64,000 bases of DNA, from the NCBI RefSeq assembly GCF_019656655.1, contig NZ_BPMV01000002.1:124001-188000 (forward strand), read 5' to 3'. Origin of the DNA: Tsukamurella sp. TY48 (GTDB lineage: Bacteria > Actinomycetota > Actinomycetes > Mycobacteriales > Mycobacteriaceae). This document shows positions 38,953 through 49,952 of the stretch, in pieces (position 1 is the first letter of the stretch; every line of letters begins with the position of its first letter). The notes below the pieces were generated by a model. That model saw only the letters and a list, made by a program, of their open reading frames with translations. It did no database searches and had not been told where the DNA came from. Position numbers and translations under genes: made by a program.

Positions 38953-39392
38953 TGTCCGGCCAGCGGATTTGGGCCGAACTCGACACGCCCAGTGTGCTGT
39001 TCGTGTGTGTGAAGAACGGTGGCAAATCGCAGATGGCTGCCGCTCTGATGCGCAAGGCTGTGGGCGACGCGGTCGTCGTGCATTCGGCGGGTACTCGTCC
39101 CGGCGAGACCGTCAACAGCCTCTCCGCAGACGTCATGGCTGAAGTCGGTGTCGACATCTCCCGTGAGACCCCGAAGCTGATCGATCCCGATCTACTGGCT
39201 CGTGTCGACGTGGTGGTCACCCTCGGTCGCGAAGCAGTCGTCGAACCGCCGGCCGGGGTGCGTCTGGTCAACTGGGACACCGTCGAGCCCTCGGAACAGG
39301 GGATCGATGGAATCGAGCGCATGCGTCTCGTCCGCGACGATATCGCCGCTCGTATCGAGATCCTCGCCGCCGAGCTGAAGGGGTCGAAGTGA
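38952..39392 (+). CDS. arsC: Arsenate reductase of the low-molecular-weight-phosphatase (mycothiol) type
   Basis: A 146-residue enzyme with the phosphatase-like loop [15 protein letters not shown], nucleophile Cys19 (C-V-K-N-G-G-K-S), and the later D-containing segment [12 protein letters not shown]. It lacks the second and third Cys of thioredoxin-coupled ArsC, which places it with the arsenate-mycothiol transferases (Cg_ArsC1/2 type) of actinobacteria. These join arsenate to mycothiol and rely on mycoredoxin for reduction. It overlaps acr3 at its start. Together the locus gives resistance to arsenite and arsenate. Confidence 0.9.
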   Translation: MSGQRIWAELDTPSVLFVCVKNGGKSQMAAALMRKAVGDAVVVHSAGTRPGETVNSLSADVMAEVGVDISRETPKLIDPDLLARVDVVVTLGREAVVEPPAGVRLVNWDTVEPSEQGIDGIERMRLVRDDIAARIEILAAELKGSK

Positions 39393-39552
39393 GGTGTCGG
39401 ACGGGCGAAGCGCCATTGGCAGATACTGGTAATCTGCGTGTTCGATCGCCGCAAACTCCCGCGCTGAGCGCCGCCGCCACGTGGTACGGATTCCACCGCT
39501 AGGCTCTACAGCGTGACGTCTTCGGCGAGGCTAGTTGGCGGAGGTAATGATC

Positions 39553-40500
39553 GTGACTGCTGGTAAGCCTTGCCCAGCGCCGCGACAAAAGACGCCCGCT
39601 GAGCTGACTGACGACTATGTCTGGTGGACGAGTGCAACCAAAAAAGTGGACCGGCTTCGAGATGCCATTGCTCACGCGCTTCCAGGGGCATCGGAGTTCG
39701 CTCGCCGGAGGACTCTATACGAGCTTCTCCTTGCTGACTATCTTGGCGATGATTGGGTCAGACGCAACGTCGACCGAGCGACGAGTGAGTCCGAGGATAG
39801 AGCGCGAGGAGGTAACGGTGCGCGGTACTTCCGTCGGGATCGGGAGTGGGGGGTGCGCACTGCTGCGATGCAGTATCGCAGGGCTGGGGAATTGGCTCGG
39901 CGGTTGTTCGAATTTACCCGTGAAGACTTCTTTGACTTACTGCTCAGCAACTTGCTCCGGAGAGATCTTGAGGGAGCCGCATTCGAGTCCGACGTGATTC
40001 ACATGCTCATGGCATTGCCGTCCGTAATTGAGCTGCGGAAAGAGTCCGGCGTCAAGGGCGACGACTATGACATCGACCTTTGGTTCGGTAGACACGCACC
40101 GTGGCCCATCGAAGTGAAGACGCGCGCCGAAGATGTCAAATACTCAGAGAAAGCATTTCTCAAGACCCTCGATCGTGCGCGACAGCAGCTCCCCGAGGGC
40201 GGTGTGGGGTCCGTCTTTATGAAGCTCCCCGAGAGTTGGGTGGACTCTGCGATCTTCCAGAGCGAGCGGGATCAGGTGTTAGCCCGATTCTTCGGTGCTA
40301 CAACTCGGGTTCACGCGGTTGTGCTGGTCTGGGAGGTCTACGTGTTCGGTGATCCGCCTTCCGTAGCATGGCAGTACGAGAAGGGCTGGTCCATCCATCG
40401 ATCCCCGTCGGTCGACGCGGGCTTCGACGAGCTTCTGGGTAGCTACGAAAGAATTTGGGCGCAGCCTATCCAGATCGCCGCGCCCCGGGCGCCCTTCTGA
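39553..40500 (+). CDS. Uncharacterised protein with PD-(D/E)XK nuclease core
   Basis: A 315-residue protein that I cannot assign to a named family. A nuclease-like core is readable: Glu145 in ESDVIHML, then DDYDIDLWF (Asp173/Asp175), then IEVKT with Glu187 and Lys189, the E...D...ExK order of PD-(D/E)XK enzymes. The N-terminal 130 residues are helical and charged; the C-terminal part has several aromatic residues. GTG 39553 is chosen since GGAGG lies 8 nt upstream, while an ATG 6 bp earlier is only 2 nt from it. Codon use and GC are clearly lower than in the neighbours (CAAAAAAGTGG, TATCTTGGCG), a sign of horizontal transfer. No methylase is adjacent, so a standard restriction system is not shown. 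Confidence 0.7.
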   Translation: MTAGKPCPAPRQKTPAELTDDYVWWTSATKKVDRLRDAIAHALPGASEFARRRTLYELLLADYLGDDWVRRNVDRATSESEDRARGGNGARYFRRDREWGVRTAAMQYRRAGELARRLFEFTREDFFDLLLSNLLRRDLEGAAFESDVIHMLMALPSVIELRKESGVKGDDYDIDLWFGRHAPWPIEVKTRAEDVKYSEKAFLKTLDRARQQLPEGGVGSVFMKLPESWVDSAIFQSERDQVLARFFGATTRVHAVVLVWEVYVFGDPPSVAWQYEKGWSIHRSPSVDAGFDELLGSYERIWAQPIQIAAPRAPF

Positions 40501-40556
40501 CGCTCAATGTCTGGCCAAGGACAGGTGGACGCTCAATGTCTGGCCAAGGACAGGTG
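40499..40556. repeat. Perfect 29-bp tandem duplication
   Basis: The unit begins GACGCTCAATGTCTGGCC and ends AAGGACAGGTG; copies occupy 40499-40527 and 40528-40556 with no mismatch and no spacer. The first copy overlaps the last two bases of the nuclease stop codon. Two adjacent copies without spacers are not a CRISPR. Confidence 0.97.
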
Positions 40557-40918
40557 CAATATGAGGTGGCCGACTCGAGCTGAATACGCAGAGCACGTAA
40601 TGTCATAATGTAGATTATCGGCGAAACGCGAGTGCTGGTGATAACGCCTGTCGCTGCTGCGGTTGCCGCGTCTGTGCGTGGCGGCGCCTCGAAGATCTCG
40701 CGCACACTGCGTCGCCATGATCGTCCGCGTCCGTGTTCCATGGCCGCGTTTCGCTTCGTGGCCGCCGTGATCCCGTCATACATGCGAAGGTCGTGCGAAC
40801 GGCAGCTATGTGCGGGTCATCGTCCGCCGCCTCCGTCCGGTGGGCGACGAACATGCGAATCATCCTCCGGGGTGGCATGTTTGGGACTTCGTGCCGCTCT
40901 CCCCGATGTCCAGCCATA
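40557..40918. other. Non-coding part of the nuclease island
   Basis: I see no protein-like frame here on either strand. It has AT-rich patches (CATAATGTAGATTATCGG around 40605-40620) in an otherwise GC-poor block, and no recognisable transposase or repeat beyond those listed separately. It may be the remains of an inserted element. Confidence 0.5.
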
Positions 40919-40953
40919 CTCGACCAATACGTCACAGTGACGTATTGGTCGAG
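40919..40953. repeat. Perfect 35-bp palindrome (17-bp arms, 1-nt centre)
   Basis: CTCGACCAATACGTCAC and GTGACGTATTGGTCGAG are exact reverse complements separated by one A. It lies 12 bp beyond the stop of the dehydrogenase operon. It may be that operon's terminator, although a 1-nt loop and the absence of a U-tract argue for a protein-binding site or the end of a mobile element. Confidence 0.9.
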
Positions 40954-40965
40954 GGCGGGGGTTGA

Positions 40966-41916
40966 TCAGTACGGCAGATCGGGTTCGTTCAGCTTCGCCT
41001 TGATGGTGGTGAACACGACCTCGTCGCGTGCGGCGGCGATCTTGTCGCTGGAATGCTTCGCGAAGATCGCGTCCAACTGATCACTGATGTCGGTGATCAA
41101 CTCATCCGACGCGGACGTGATCGTGCCGAGGTCCGCCCACCACGCTTCGAGCGCCGGTGCGAACTTCGACATCATCGCCTTGAAGCCGCCCGGACCGCCG
41201 CCGAGGCTCGAATTGACGAACTGTCCGAGTACCGCCCAGCGCAGTCCCGGCCCCTGCGACAGCGCCTTGTCGATGTCCTCGACCGAGGCGACGCCCTCCT
41301 GGACCAGATAGAAGACCTCACGAACGACGGCAGCCTGGATGCGGTTGGCGATGTGGCCCTTCATCTCCTTACGGAGGTGCACCGGCACCTTGCCCTGCGC
41401 GGTGTAGAACGCGAGGGTGCGATCGACCACATCGGGGCTGGTCTGTTCGCCGCCGGCCACCTCGACGAGCGGCACCACGTGCGGCGGATTGAACGGGTGC
41501 CCGAGGATCATCCGCGCAGGGGCCGTCAACGCGGACTGCATATCGGTGACTTTGAGCCCGGACGAGCTGCTCGCGATGATCACATCGGCACCGATCGCCG
41601 ACTCGATCTGCTGCAGCAGAGCGTGTTTCACATCGATGCGTTCTGGACCGTTCTCCTGGACGAAGTCGACGCCCGCCAGGGCCTTGCCGAGATCGGCGTC
41701 GAAGGTCAGCTGCGCGGCCTCGGCACCGGGCTGCAGGAGGCCCTGCTCCCGGAGCTCCGCGAGTGCGGTGTCCACGTACTCGCGCAGGCGACCCTCCGCA
41801 CCGTCGGCCGGGTCGGTGGCGGCCACGTGAAGCCCCCGGGACAGATAGAACGCCGCCCAGCTCGCACCGATCGTTCCGGTGCCGACGATGCCGACGGTCT
41901 TGATCTCCGATGCCAT
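40966..41916 (-). CDS. 3-hydroxyacyl-CoA dehydrogenase-type oxidoreductase
   Basis: A 316-residue NAD-dependent dehydrogenase. The Rossmann motif GTGTIG is at residues 12-17, the catalytic-region block ASSSSGL lies near 115-121, and the active His is His140 in GHPFNPPHVVPLVEV. The C-terminal helical domain (about residues 190-316) gives substrate specificity. This size and sequence also fit L-carnitine dehydrogenases. It is the third gene of an operon with a beta-propeller protein and a CaiB-type CoA-transferase, so a hydroxy-acid or quaternary-amine catabolic step is inferred. Confidence 0.88.
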   Translation of the reverse strand: MASEIKTVGIVGTGTIGASWAAFYLSRGLHVAATDPADGAEGRLREYVDTALAELREQGLLQPGAEAAQLTFDADLGKALAGVDFVQENGPERIDVKHALLQQIESAIGADVIIASSSSGLKVTDMQSALTAPARMILGHPFNPPHVVPLVEVAGGEQTSPDVVDRTLAFYTAQGKVPVHLRKEMKGHIANRIQAAVVREVFYLVQEGVASVEDIDKALSQGPGLRWAVLGQFVNSSLGGGPGGFKAMMSKFAPALEAWWADLGTITSASDELITDISDQLDAIFAKHSSDKIAAARDEVVFTTIKAKLNEPDLPY

Positions 41917-41955
41917 GTTCCCACTCCCTTAGTCGTTCCGATGTCGTGAAACCGA

Positions 41956-42864
41956 TCAGCGCAGGCTCGCCGCGTAGGCGATCCCCGTGAGCATGCCGAG
42001 CTTCGCGATCACCCGGGCGGCGTGATCGCCGTCCAGCTCGACCGCGAGGATGTTCCCCGCCAGATCGCTGACGAAGGCCCGCCGTCCCGCGCGGTCGAGG
42101 GCCAGACCGATGCCCTCCTGCAACCCGGACGCGAGCACCTCCTTGGGGCCCGGAACCGTGCCCGTGAACCGAATCCGGTTGAGCGTGTTGCCCTCTGGCA
42201 GATCGCCGCGATCGGTCCAGTAGAGCGCGTTCTCCGCGTCGTCGTACTCGAGATCGATCGGCTCGGGCAGATCCTGCTCGATGACCACGATGTCGGAGCG
42301 GTCGTCCGGCGTTTCGCCGGCCGGCAGATCGATGCCGGCGGCGAAGATCCTGCCGGTGCCGCTGTCCGGCGCGCCCTTCTGCGTCCAGAAGACCCGCTCG
42401 TTGCGGTGATCGACGGCCACGCCCACACAGTGCAGCGCGGCATCGGCGGAGTCCTTCGGGAAGATCCCGGTGCGCGCCAGCACGGTGACGTTCGAGCCGT
42501 CGAGGTTCGACCGCATCAGGCGCATCCCCTCACGGTCGCCCCAGTACAGGTGGCCGCGCGTGAAGTCCGCGGTGAGCTGCTTCGGGGTCACGATCTGGCC
42601 CCACCCGATCAGCGGCGTGGTCGCACCGTCGGGCGTGGTGCGCAAGATGGCGCCGTCCATGTCGAAGAACTCCCCCTTGGGGACGTCCGTCGGGGTTCCC
42701 ATGTGCGTCCACAGGATCGACGAGGTCGATTCGTCGATCACGATGCCGTCCGGGAAGTAGCCGGTCACGTCCGCGACCGTCCGGACGCCGGAACCGTCCG
42801 GGGCGAGTTCGATGATCTCGGCCCGCGGGCGGATCTGAAGAACGTAGAGCTTCGACTCGGTCAC
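41956..42864 (-). CDS. Six-bladed beta-propeller protein (YWTD / LDLR class B-like)
   Basis: A 302-residue soluble protein of repeated YWTD-like blades: HLYWGDREG, RVFWTQKG, ALYWTDRGD and similar elements recur about every 45 residues from residue 100 on, and the N-terminal blade carries ILWTHMG. The fold is that of SMP-30/gluconolactonase-like and LDLR class-B propellers, some of which are lactonases or binding proteins. No signal peptide is seen. It sits between the CoA-transferase (21-bp gap) and the dehydrogenase (39-bp gap), so a hydrolytic or lactonase step in the same pathway is possible. Confidence 0.78.
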   Translation of the reverse strand: MTESKLYVLQIRPRAEIIELAPDGSGVRTVADVTGYFPDGIVIDESTSSILWTHMGTPTDVPKGEFFDMDGAILRTTPDGATTPLIGWGQIVTPKQLTADFTRGHLYWGDREGMRLMRSNLDGSNVTVLARTGIFPKDSADAALHCVGVAVDHRNERVFWTQKGAPDSGTGRIFAAGIDLPAGETPDDRSDIVVIEQDLPEPIDLEYDDAENALYWTDRGDLPEGNTLNRIRFTGTVPGPKEVLASGLQEGIGLALDRAGRRAFVSDLAGNILAVELDGDHAARVIAKLGMLTGIAYAASLR

Positions 42865-42885
42865 GCGGATCTCCTTGGGTCGGAA

Positions 42886-44388
42886 CTAGAGCCAGCTCGG
42901 TTTCCACGAACCGAGTGGCGTCAACGGATAGGCGTACGCCCCGGGAGTCGCGGACATCCGCACGGTCTCGGAGACCCCGGTGTAGGTGCCGAGCGGCGTC
43001 TCGACGGTGAACTGCTCGGGGTCCGGGTAGATGTGGCCGGGGCCCGACCCTGCGACACTGCGGGCGAAGTCGCGGTCGAAGACGCCCATCTCGGGGAGCC
43101 ACAGTGCGCACCGCGACAGCGAGACGCGCACTCGGTACGAGCCGCCCTCGGTGGCCCGCCGGAGCAGGGCGGCCACAGCGCCCGCGGTAGCGAGCCAACC
43201 GACCACGTAGTCGCAGATCACGTAGATCGGTGGATGCTCGGGCCGGGAATCGGTGCCCTCGATGTTGTTGAGGCCCCACGCGGCACCCGCGCTGATGTCG
43301 AAGCCGACACGGTCGGACCAGGGGCCCGATTCACCGGCGTAGAGGACCTGTACATCGATCAGGCCGGGGTTCACCGCGCGCAGCTCGTCCGCGGAGATCC
43401 CGAACCGCTCGCGCCAACCGGGACGGCGATTCGAATAGAAGACGTCCGCCGTGGATGCGAGGTCGAGGAAGGTCGCGCGCTGTTCGGCATCGGCGATCTC
43501 GAGCGTGGTGGACCGGGTGCCCACGTGGGACGTGTAGTGGAACAGCTCCTGCTCGACATCGCTGGGGCGCCACACGTTCAGTACATCGGCACCGTGCAGT
43601 GCCAGTCCCCTGCCGATGGAGGGCCCGGCGATCACATGCGCCGTACCCAGCGCACGCACGCCGTCGAGCGGTGAGCGTGCGTTCGGGGCGAACGGCACCG
43701 GATCGCCGTCGGCCACCTTCTCGATGCTGATCAGCGGCATTCCCCCGACCGAGTCGGTGAATGCGGGGAGTTCGACGACCTCCGCCACGGGGCGCGCCAA
43801 TGCGCCGACGACGCCGGCTGCGGCCGCGGCCTCCTCCAGATCTGCACCGTTCCACTGCGCGACGGCTTCGGCGATGGCCTCCCCCGATCCCCCGGCGCCG
43901 AGCAGGCGGACGGCGCGTTCTCGGATCGCGGGATAGATGTTGAGCAGCATCATCCACTGCTCATCCTTGGTCCGGTGGAACAGCGGATTGGGCGAGCCGA
44001 AGGGATTGTAGGGATCCGCTTTGCCCGGGAAGCCGTTCACGAGCTCCCACTTGCCCTCGGCGAACGGCGAGAACCGGCGCAGCGCCAGCGGGACGTCGAC
44101 GTGGATGTCCTGTCCGATCCCGGTACGGACCCGCCAGGCCTTGGCCATCATCACGGCCTTGGCTGCGAGCCCCACCGCGGACATGGTGCCGAAGGGCAGC
44201 CTGCTCGGGATGATCGGATCGGCGCCCGAAATGCTGAGGCTGCCACCGGTGTCGGCGACGGACGCACCACACGAACGGAGCACCTCGTCCAGGTGTGGGC
44301 GTACCGAGACCGCGGCCGACTGCAGCGGATCGCTCAGGTTGGACAGGAGCCGTGCCGCGAGTGCGGCGCTGGTACTGCTCACCGACAT
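42886..44388 (-). CDS. CaiB/BaiF family III CoA-transferase
   Basis: A 500-residue CoA-transferase, longer than the usual 400 residues of CaiB because the first third duplicates part of the fold; the family block GPSIGRGLALHGADVLNVWRP and the later LYAGESGPWSDRVGFD are in the second half, near residues 250 and 345. Family III enzymes move CoA between carboxylic acids. It is the first gene of an operon with a beta-propeller protein and a dehydrogenase. ATG 44388 follows a weak ribosome-binding site (AAAGCGGGGGA). The 535-bp upstream region carries a long inverted repeat. Confidence 0.88.
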   Translation of the reverse strand: MSVSSTSAALAARLLSNLSDPLQSAAVSVRPHLDEVLRSCGASVADTGGSLSISGADPIIPSRLPFGTMSAVGLAAKAVMMAKAWRVRTGIGQDIHVDVPLALRRFSPFAEGKWELVNGFPGKADPYNPFGSPNPLFHRTKDEQWMMLLNIYPAIRERAVRLLGAGGSGEAIAEAVAQWNGADLEEAAAAAGVVGALARPVAEVVELPAFTDSVGGMPLISIEKVADGDPVPFAPNARSPLDGVRALGTAHVIAGPSIGRGLALHGADVLNVWRPSDVEQELFHYTSHVGTRSTTLEIADAEQRATFLDLASTADVFYSNRRPGWRERFGISADELRAVNPGLIDVQVLYAGESGPWSDRVGFDISAGAAWGLNNIEGTDSRPEHPPIYVICDYVVGWLATAGAVAALLRRATEGGSYRVRVSLSRCALWLPEMGVFDRDFARSVAGSGPGHIYPDPEQFTVETPLGTYTGVSETVRMSATPGAYAYPLTPLGSWKPSWL

Positions 44389-44923
44389 TCCCCCGCTTTC
44401 ACAATAAAGTGTGAGTTGCGGCGAAGCAGTGCGAAAAGACGTGGGCGCTGGGATTCGCAGAAAATCGCCGCGACCGGTCCTTTGCTTCGCGTAGCGCCGA
44501 GCCTACAGCGCCGGACATCGTTGTGCGCGGGCTCTTCTCGGATATCAACCGGTATTTGGGATTGCATATTGCGACGAGGATGGAATTGCAGATATGCAAT
44601 CGCAATCGCCTGCGGGGTGTCGTACACCCCATGGTGCGCGCTGGGGCCGGGGGTGCCCTTGCTCGGCAGCGGCGCGCACTGAGGGTGCGGTGACGGTCAC
44701 GCGGGCAGGTGTGTGTCGAATGAACTTGTCCGGCTCGACGTCGCCCAAGCGCGCGATACTTTGCGATCACAAATGGCTGTTGGAATTGTTGTTGAGCAGC
44801 TTTGCTTGAACGGACTTGCATTTCGTGGAAGTGTCACTTTTGGTTGGAAATGGTTGGCGCGGCTACTGATTCGGAACGGTCAACACCAATCCTCGATGGC
44901 CGTCTGATGTTATTGTGAAAATC
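44389..44923. promoter_or_regulatory. 535-bp divergent intergenic region with 10-bp inverted repeat
   Basis: No convincing gene. GATTGCATAT (44560-44569) and ATATGCAATC (44592-44601) form a perfect inverted repeat with 22 bp between them, followed at once by an extra CGCAATCG. The second half (44770-44910) is AT-richer, with TGTTATTGTG near the start of the next gene as a likely -10 region. It probably holds the promoters of the CoA-transferase operon and of the 163-residue gene. Confidence 0.55.
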
Positions 44924-45415
44924 ATGGCCAATGAAGAGCTGTCGATCCTGCGTCGTGCCCAAGAACTCGTCAAGAGTCACGACGAAGAAGCCCGCGCACA
45001 ACGAATCGAGCGCGAAGGAAAGGTCCGTCAGGTCGCGGCGATGATCGCCACCTACAGCAACGACTGCTCGCAGCGGCTCGCCGAAGTGCTGGACATCCCC
45101 GAGAAGGACAAGGCGACCGCGGCGATGAAGTGGCGCCTATCGGCCTCCGGCGAGAAACTGATCTCGTTCAACCCCGTGGACAACGATCTCATGGTCGACA
45201 TGCACCGGATGCCCATGCTGGTCACCAATGTCGAGGGCTACGCCGTGGGCGCCAAGCATCTCCTGGGAACCGATGTCTACGAGTTCGGGCTCACCTGCGG
45301 CGCCGACAACTGGAGCGGGTTCGACGATCTCGAATCGTTCGGTCGCTCCACGCTGGATTCGACGGGCGGTCGGTACAAATGGGGCGACGCCAAGTTCTCC
45401 CAGTACAACACGTGA
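44924..45415 (+). CDS. Uncharacterised 163-residue protein
   Basis: I do not recognise a family. The N-terminal 45 residues are highly charged and helical, with a coiled-coil look (LRRAQELVKSHDEEARAQRIEREGK), and the rest is mixed with conserved-looking aromatic and Gly residues (DNWSGFDDLESFGRS, GGRYKWGDAKF). It has no signal peptide or membrane segment. ATG 44924 is preferred over GTG 44915 because it starts the charged helix; neither has a strong ribosome-binding site. It is followed 58 bp later by a UvrA-like gene on the same strand. Confidence 0.7.
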   Translation: MANEELSILRRAQELVKSHDEEARAQRIEREGKVRQVAAMIATYSNDCSQRLAEVLDIPEKDKATAAMKWRLSASGEKLISFNPVDNDLMVDMHRMPMLVTNVEGYAVGAKHLLGTDVYEFGLTCGADNWSGFDDLESFGRSTLDSTGGRYKWGDAKFSQYNT

Positions 45416-45473
45416 TCGTCGGCGCGGGGCGGTAGCCTGGAGCGGTTGCCCGCACGTTCACACAGGAGCGCCC

Positions 45474-47840
<2,367 letters not shown>

Positions 47841-47887
47841 CGGTGCGCTGACAGCGACCACACAGGAGCCTCGCCTAGGATCGTGAC

Positions 47888-48454
47888 GTGGCCACTGTAG
47901 ACAACCGACGACCGTCCGGGATCGTGCTCATCATCACGGGTGCGCTGGGACTCCTGGCGTCCGCGATGCTCACCATCGACCGGATCAAGCTGCTACAGGA
48001 TCCGAGCTTCCGGCCGGGGTGCAGCATCGACGGCGTGCTCTCCTGCGGATCGATCATGGAATCCTCGCAGGGATCGGTCTTCGGGTTCCCCAACCCGCTC
48101 CTGGGCCTGGTCGCGTTCACCGTGGTGATCGTGACCGGCATCCTCGCGGCCGGCGGAGTCGCACTCCCCCAGTGGTACTGGACCGGCCTCGCGATCGGAT
48201 CCGCCGCCGGCCTGATCCTGCTCACCTACCTGATCCACGCCAGCCTGTTCGACATCAAGGCGCTCTGCCTGTGGTGCACGCTGGTCTGGACGATTCAGCC
48301 CATCGTGGCCGCGGTGGCGACCGCCGGTGCGCTGGGCGAGCGGGCCACCCTGACGGTGAAGCAGGGGTTGGCCGCGCTCGTCCTGGTCTGGTACATCGTG
48401 GTGATCACACTGATCGCGACCCAGTTCTGGGACTACTGGAGCAGCAAGTTCTGA
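47888..48454 (+). CDS. Vitamin K epoxide reductase (VKOR) family protein
   Basis: A 188-residue membrane protein with four to five helices. The VKOR cysteines are all visible: Cys45 and Cys53 in the loop PGCSIDGVLSCGS, and the active CxxC as Cys127-Leu-Trp-Cys130; the family Ser (Ser60) follows the first loop. Bacterial VKOR reoxidises DsbA-like proteins with quinone and so supports disulfide formation outside the cell. The start is GTG 47888. No DsbA partner is adjacent. The convergent MFS gene ends 7 bp beyond. Confidence 0.93.
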   Translation: MATVDNRRPSGIVLIITGALGLLASAMLTIDRIKLLQDPSFRPGCSIDGVLSCGSIMESSQGSVFGFPNPLLGLVAFTVVIVTGILAAGGVALPQWYWTGLAIGSAAGLILLTYLIHASLFDIKALCLWCTLVWTIQPIVAAVATAGALGERATLTVKQGLAALVLVWYIVVITLIATQFWDYWSSKF

Positions 48455-48461
48455 TCGCCGA

Positions 48462-49034
48462 TCAGTTCCAGGTGTCCTCGAGCATGCGCGGCTTGCACGC
48501 CTGGTAGGCGCCGACACCCAGCACGATCAGGCACACGAAGAGCATCACGAAGGGCGCGGTCCAGCCGCCGGTCGCCTCGTGCAGCAGTCCGAAGCCGAGC
48601 GGCCCGGCGCACGCCGCCAGGTAACCCACGCCCTGCATGAAGCCGGACAGGGCGGCCGATCCGGCGCCCGTGCGCGTACGCAGGTTCACCAGGGTCAAGG
48701 CCATCGGGAAGGTGGTCGGTCCGAGACCCGTTGCGATCACCCACAGCCAGGTGTGATTCATGGGCGCCAGCAGCAGGCCCAGGAAGCCGATCACGAAGAA
48801 CGCCAGGAACACCAGGACCAGCGGGAACGGATTGCGCATCCGGGTGCAGATACCGGGGATCACCAGAGTGGACAGGAATCCGACACCGGAGAACAGCGCC
48901 ACCATGTTGCCGCCGAGCGCCGCGCTGCCGCCGGAGTCCGACAGGATCGTCGGGATCCAGGTGAACATCGAGTAGGTGCACAGCGAGGTCATGCCGAACA
49001 TCGCGGCCGCGCCCCAGGCCAGCGGCGAGCGCCA
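48462..49034 (-). pseudogene. C-terminal half of an IS-interrupted MFS transporter gene
   Basis: This is the last part of an MFS transporter (about 190 codons, helices 7-12), separated from its start by the insertion element at 49035-50320. Joined to the upstream piece with one TGG/CCA copy removed, the frame reads ...EPKGQIW + RSPLAWGAAA..., a continuous 413-residue protein of the CynX/NimT type (cyanate or nitroimidazole-type exporter family). The C-terminal part has no start codon of its own apart from an internal ATG at 49001, and should be non-functional. Confidence 0.9.
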
Positions 49035-49076
49035 GGGTCTGCTGAAGGTTTCGTTGTCACTTCAGCTCAGTGATTG

Positions 49077-49952
49077 TTAGGCCGCGTTGGCGGCTGTGTA
49101 GATCATCTCAAATTCGATGGGTGTGAGCTTGCCGAGTGTGCGTTGTCGCCGGCGGCGGTGGTAGGTCCGTTCGATCCAGACGACGATTGCCGTCCGCAGT
49201 TCCTGGCGGGTGGTCCACTGCTGGCGGTCGAGGACGTTCTTCTGCAGCAGCGAGAAGAACGATTCCATCGCTGCGTTGTCCCCGGCGGAGCCGACCCTGC
49301 CCATCGAACCGCTGAGCTGAAACCTGTTGAGCTGCTCGGTGAACCGGCGTGATCGGAACTGGCTACCTCGATCCGAGTGCACTACGCATCCGGCAACCGC
49401 GGCAGGGCCACCGCGCCGGGTCACGGCGCTGTTGATGGCGTTGACCGCGATGCGGGTCTTCATCCGTTCGTCGATCGAGTATCCGACGATCCGATTCGCA
49501 TAGACGTCTTTGACCGCGCACAGATACAACTTGCCCTCGCGGGTGTGGTGCTCTGTGATATCAGTGAGCCACAAACGGTTCGGGGCCTCAGCGGAGAACT
49601 CGCGTTCTACCAGGTCGTCATGGACCGGCGGTCCGGGACGTTTGCCGCTGCCGCGCCGGCGGCTGTGCGCGGAGAACAGACCAGCTTGTGAGCACAGCCG
49701 CCACACTCGCCGCTCCGACACACTGTGACCGGCAGCGACGAGTTCGTCGGCGATGAACCGATACCCGAACTCCGGATCATCACGATGGACATCGACCGCA
49801 GCATTAGTCACCACCGCATCATCGACATCACGGTCACAGACTGGAACAGCGCTCCAGGCATAGAAGGCTTGGCGGGAGAACTTCAGAACCCGGCAGGTCA
49901 CCGCGACGGCAATCCCGTCAGCGGCCAGCTCGCGGACCAGCGGGAACATCAT
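49077..49952 (-). CDS. IS3-family transposase OrfB (catalytic)
   Basis: A 291-residue DDE integrase-type transposase. The N-terminal part carries an HTH_21 region (RQAFYAW, GYRFIADELVAAGHSVSERRVWRL) and the catalytic triad is Asp131 (LTDITEH), Asp194 (HSDRGSQF) and Glu230 (NAAMESFF), with 35 residues between the last two (DD35E). The frame is -1 relative to orfA, and an A4 run after C4 at the overlap (CCCCAAAATGA) could allow ribosomal frameshifting to make an OrfAB fusion. The gene looks intact, so the element may still move. Confidence 0.93.
   Translation of the reverse strand: MMFPLVRELAADGIAVAVTCRVLKFSRQAFYAWSAVPVCDRDVDDAVVTNAAVDVHRDDPEFGYRFIADELVAAGHSVSERRVWRLCSQAGLFSAHSRRRGSGKRPGPPVHDDLVEREFSAEAPNRLWLTDITEHHTREGKLYLCAVKDVYANRIVGYSIDERMKTRIAVNAINSAVTRRGGPAAVAGCVVHSDRGSQFRSRRFTEQLNRFQLSGSMGRVGSAGDNAAMESFFSLLQKNVLDRQQWTTRQELRTAIVVWIERTYHRRRRQRTLGKLTPIEFEMIYTAANAA

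Noticed and set aside
40499-40556. CRISPR-like repeats
   Set aside because: Two adjacent copies without spacers and no cas genes; it is a tandem duplication.
44399-44821. A 140-codon frame upstream of the CoA-transferase gene
   Set aside because: Arg/Pro/Ser-rich and overlaps the inverted repeat and AT-rich promoter region; no homology is recognisable.
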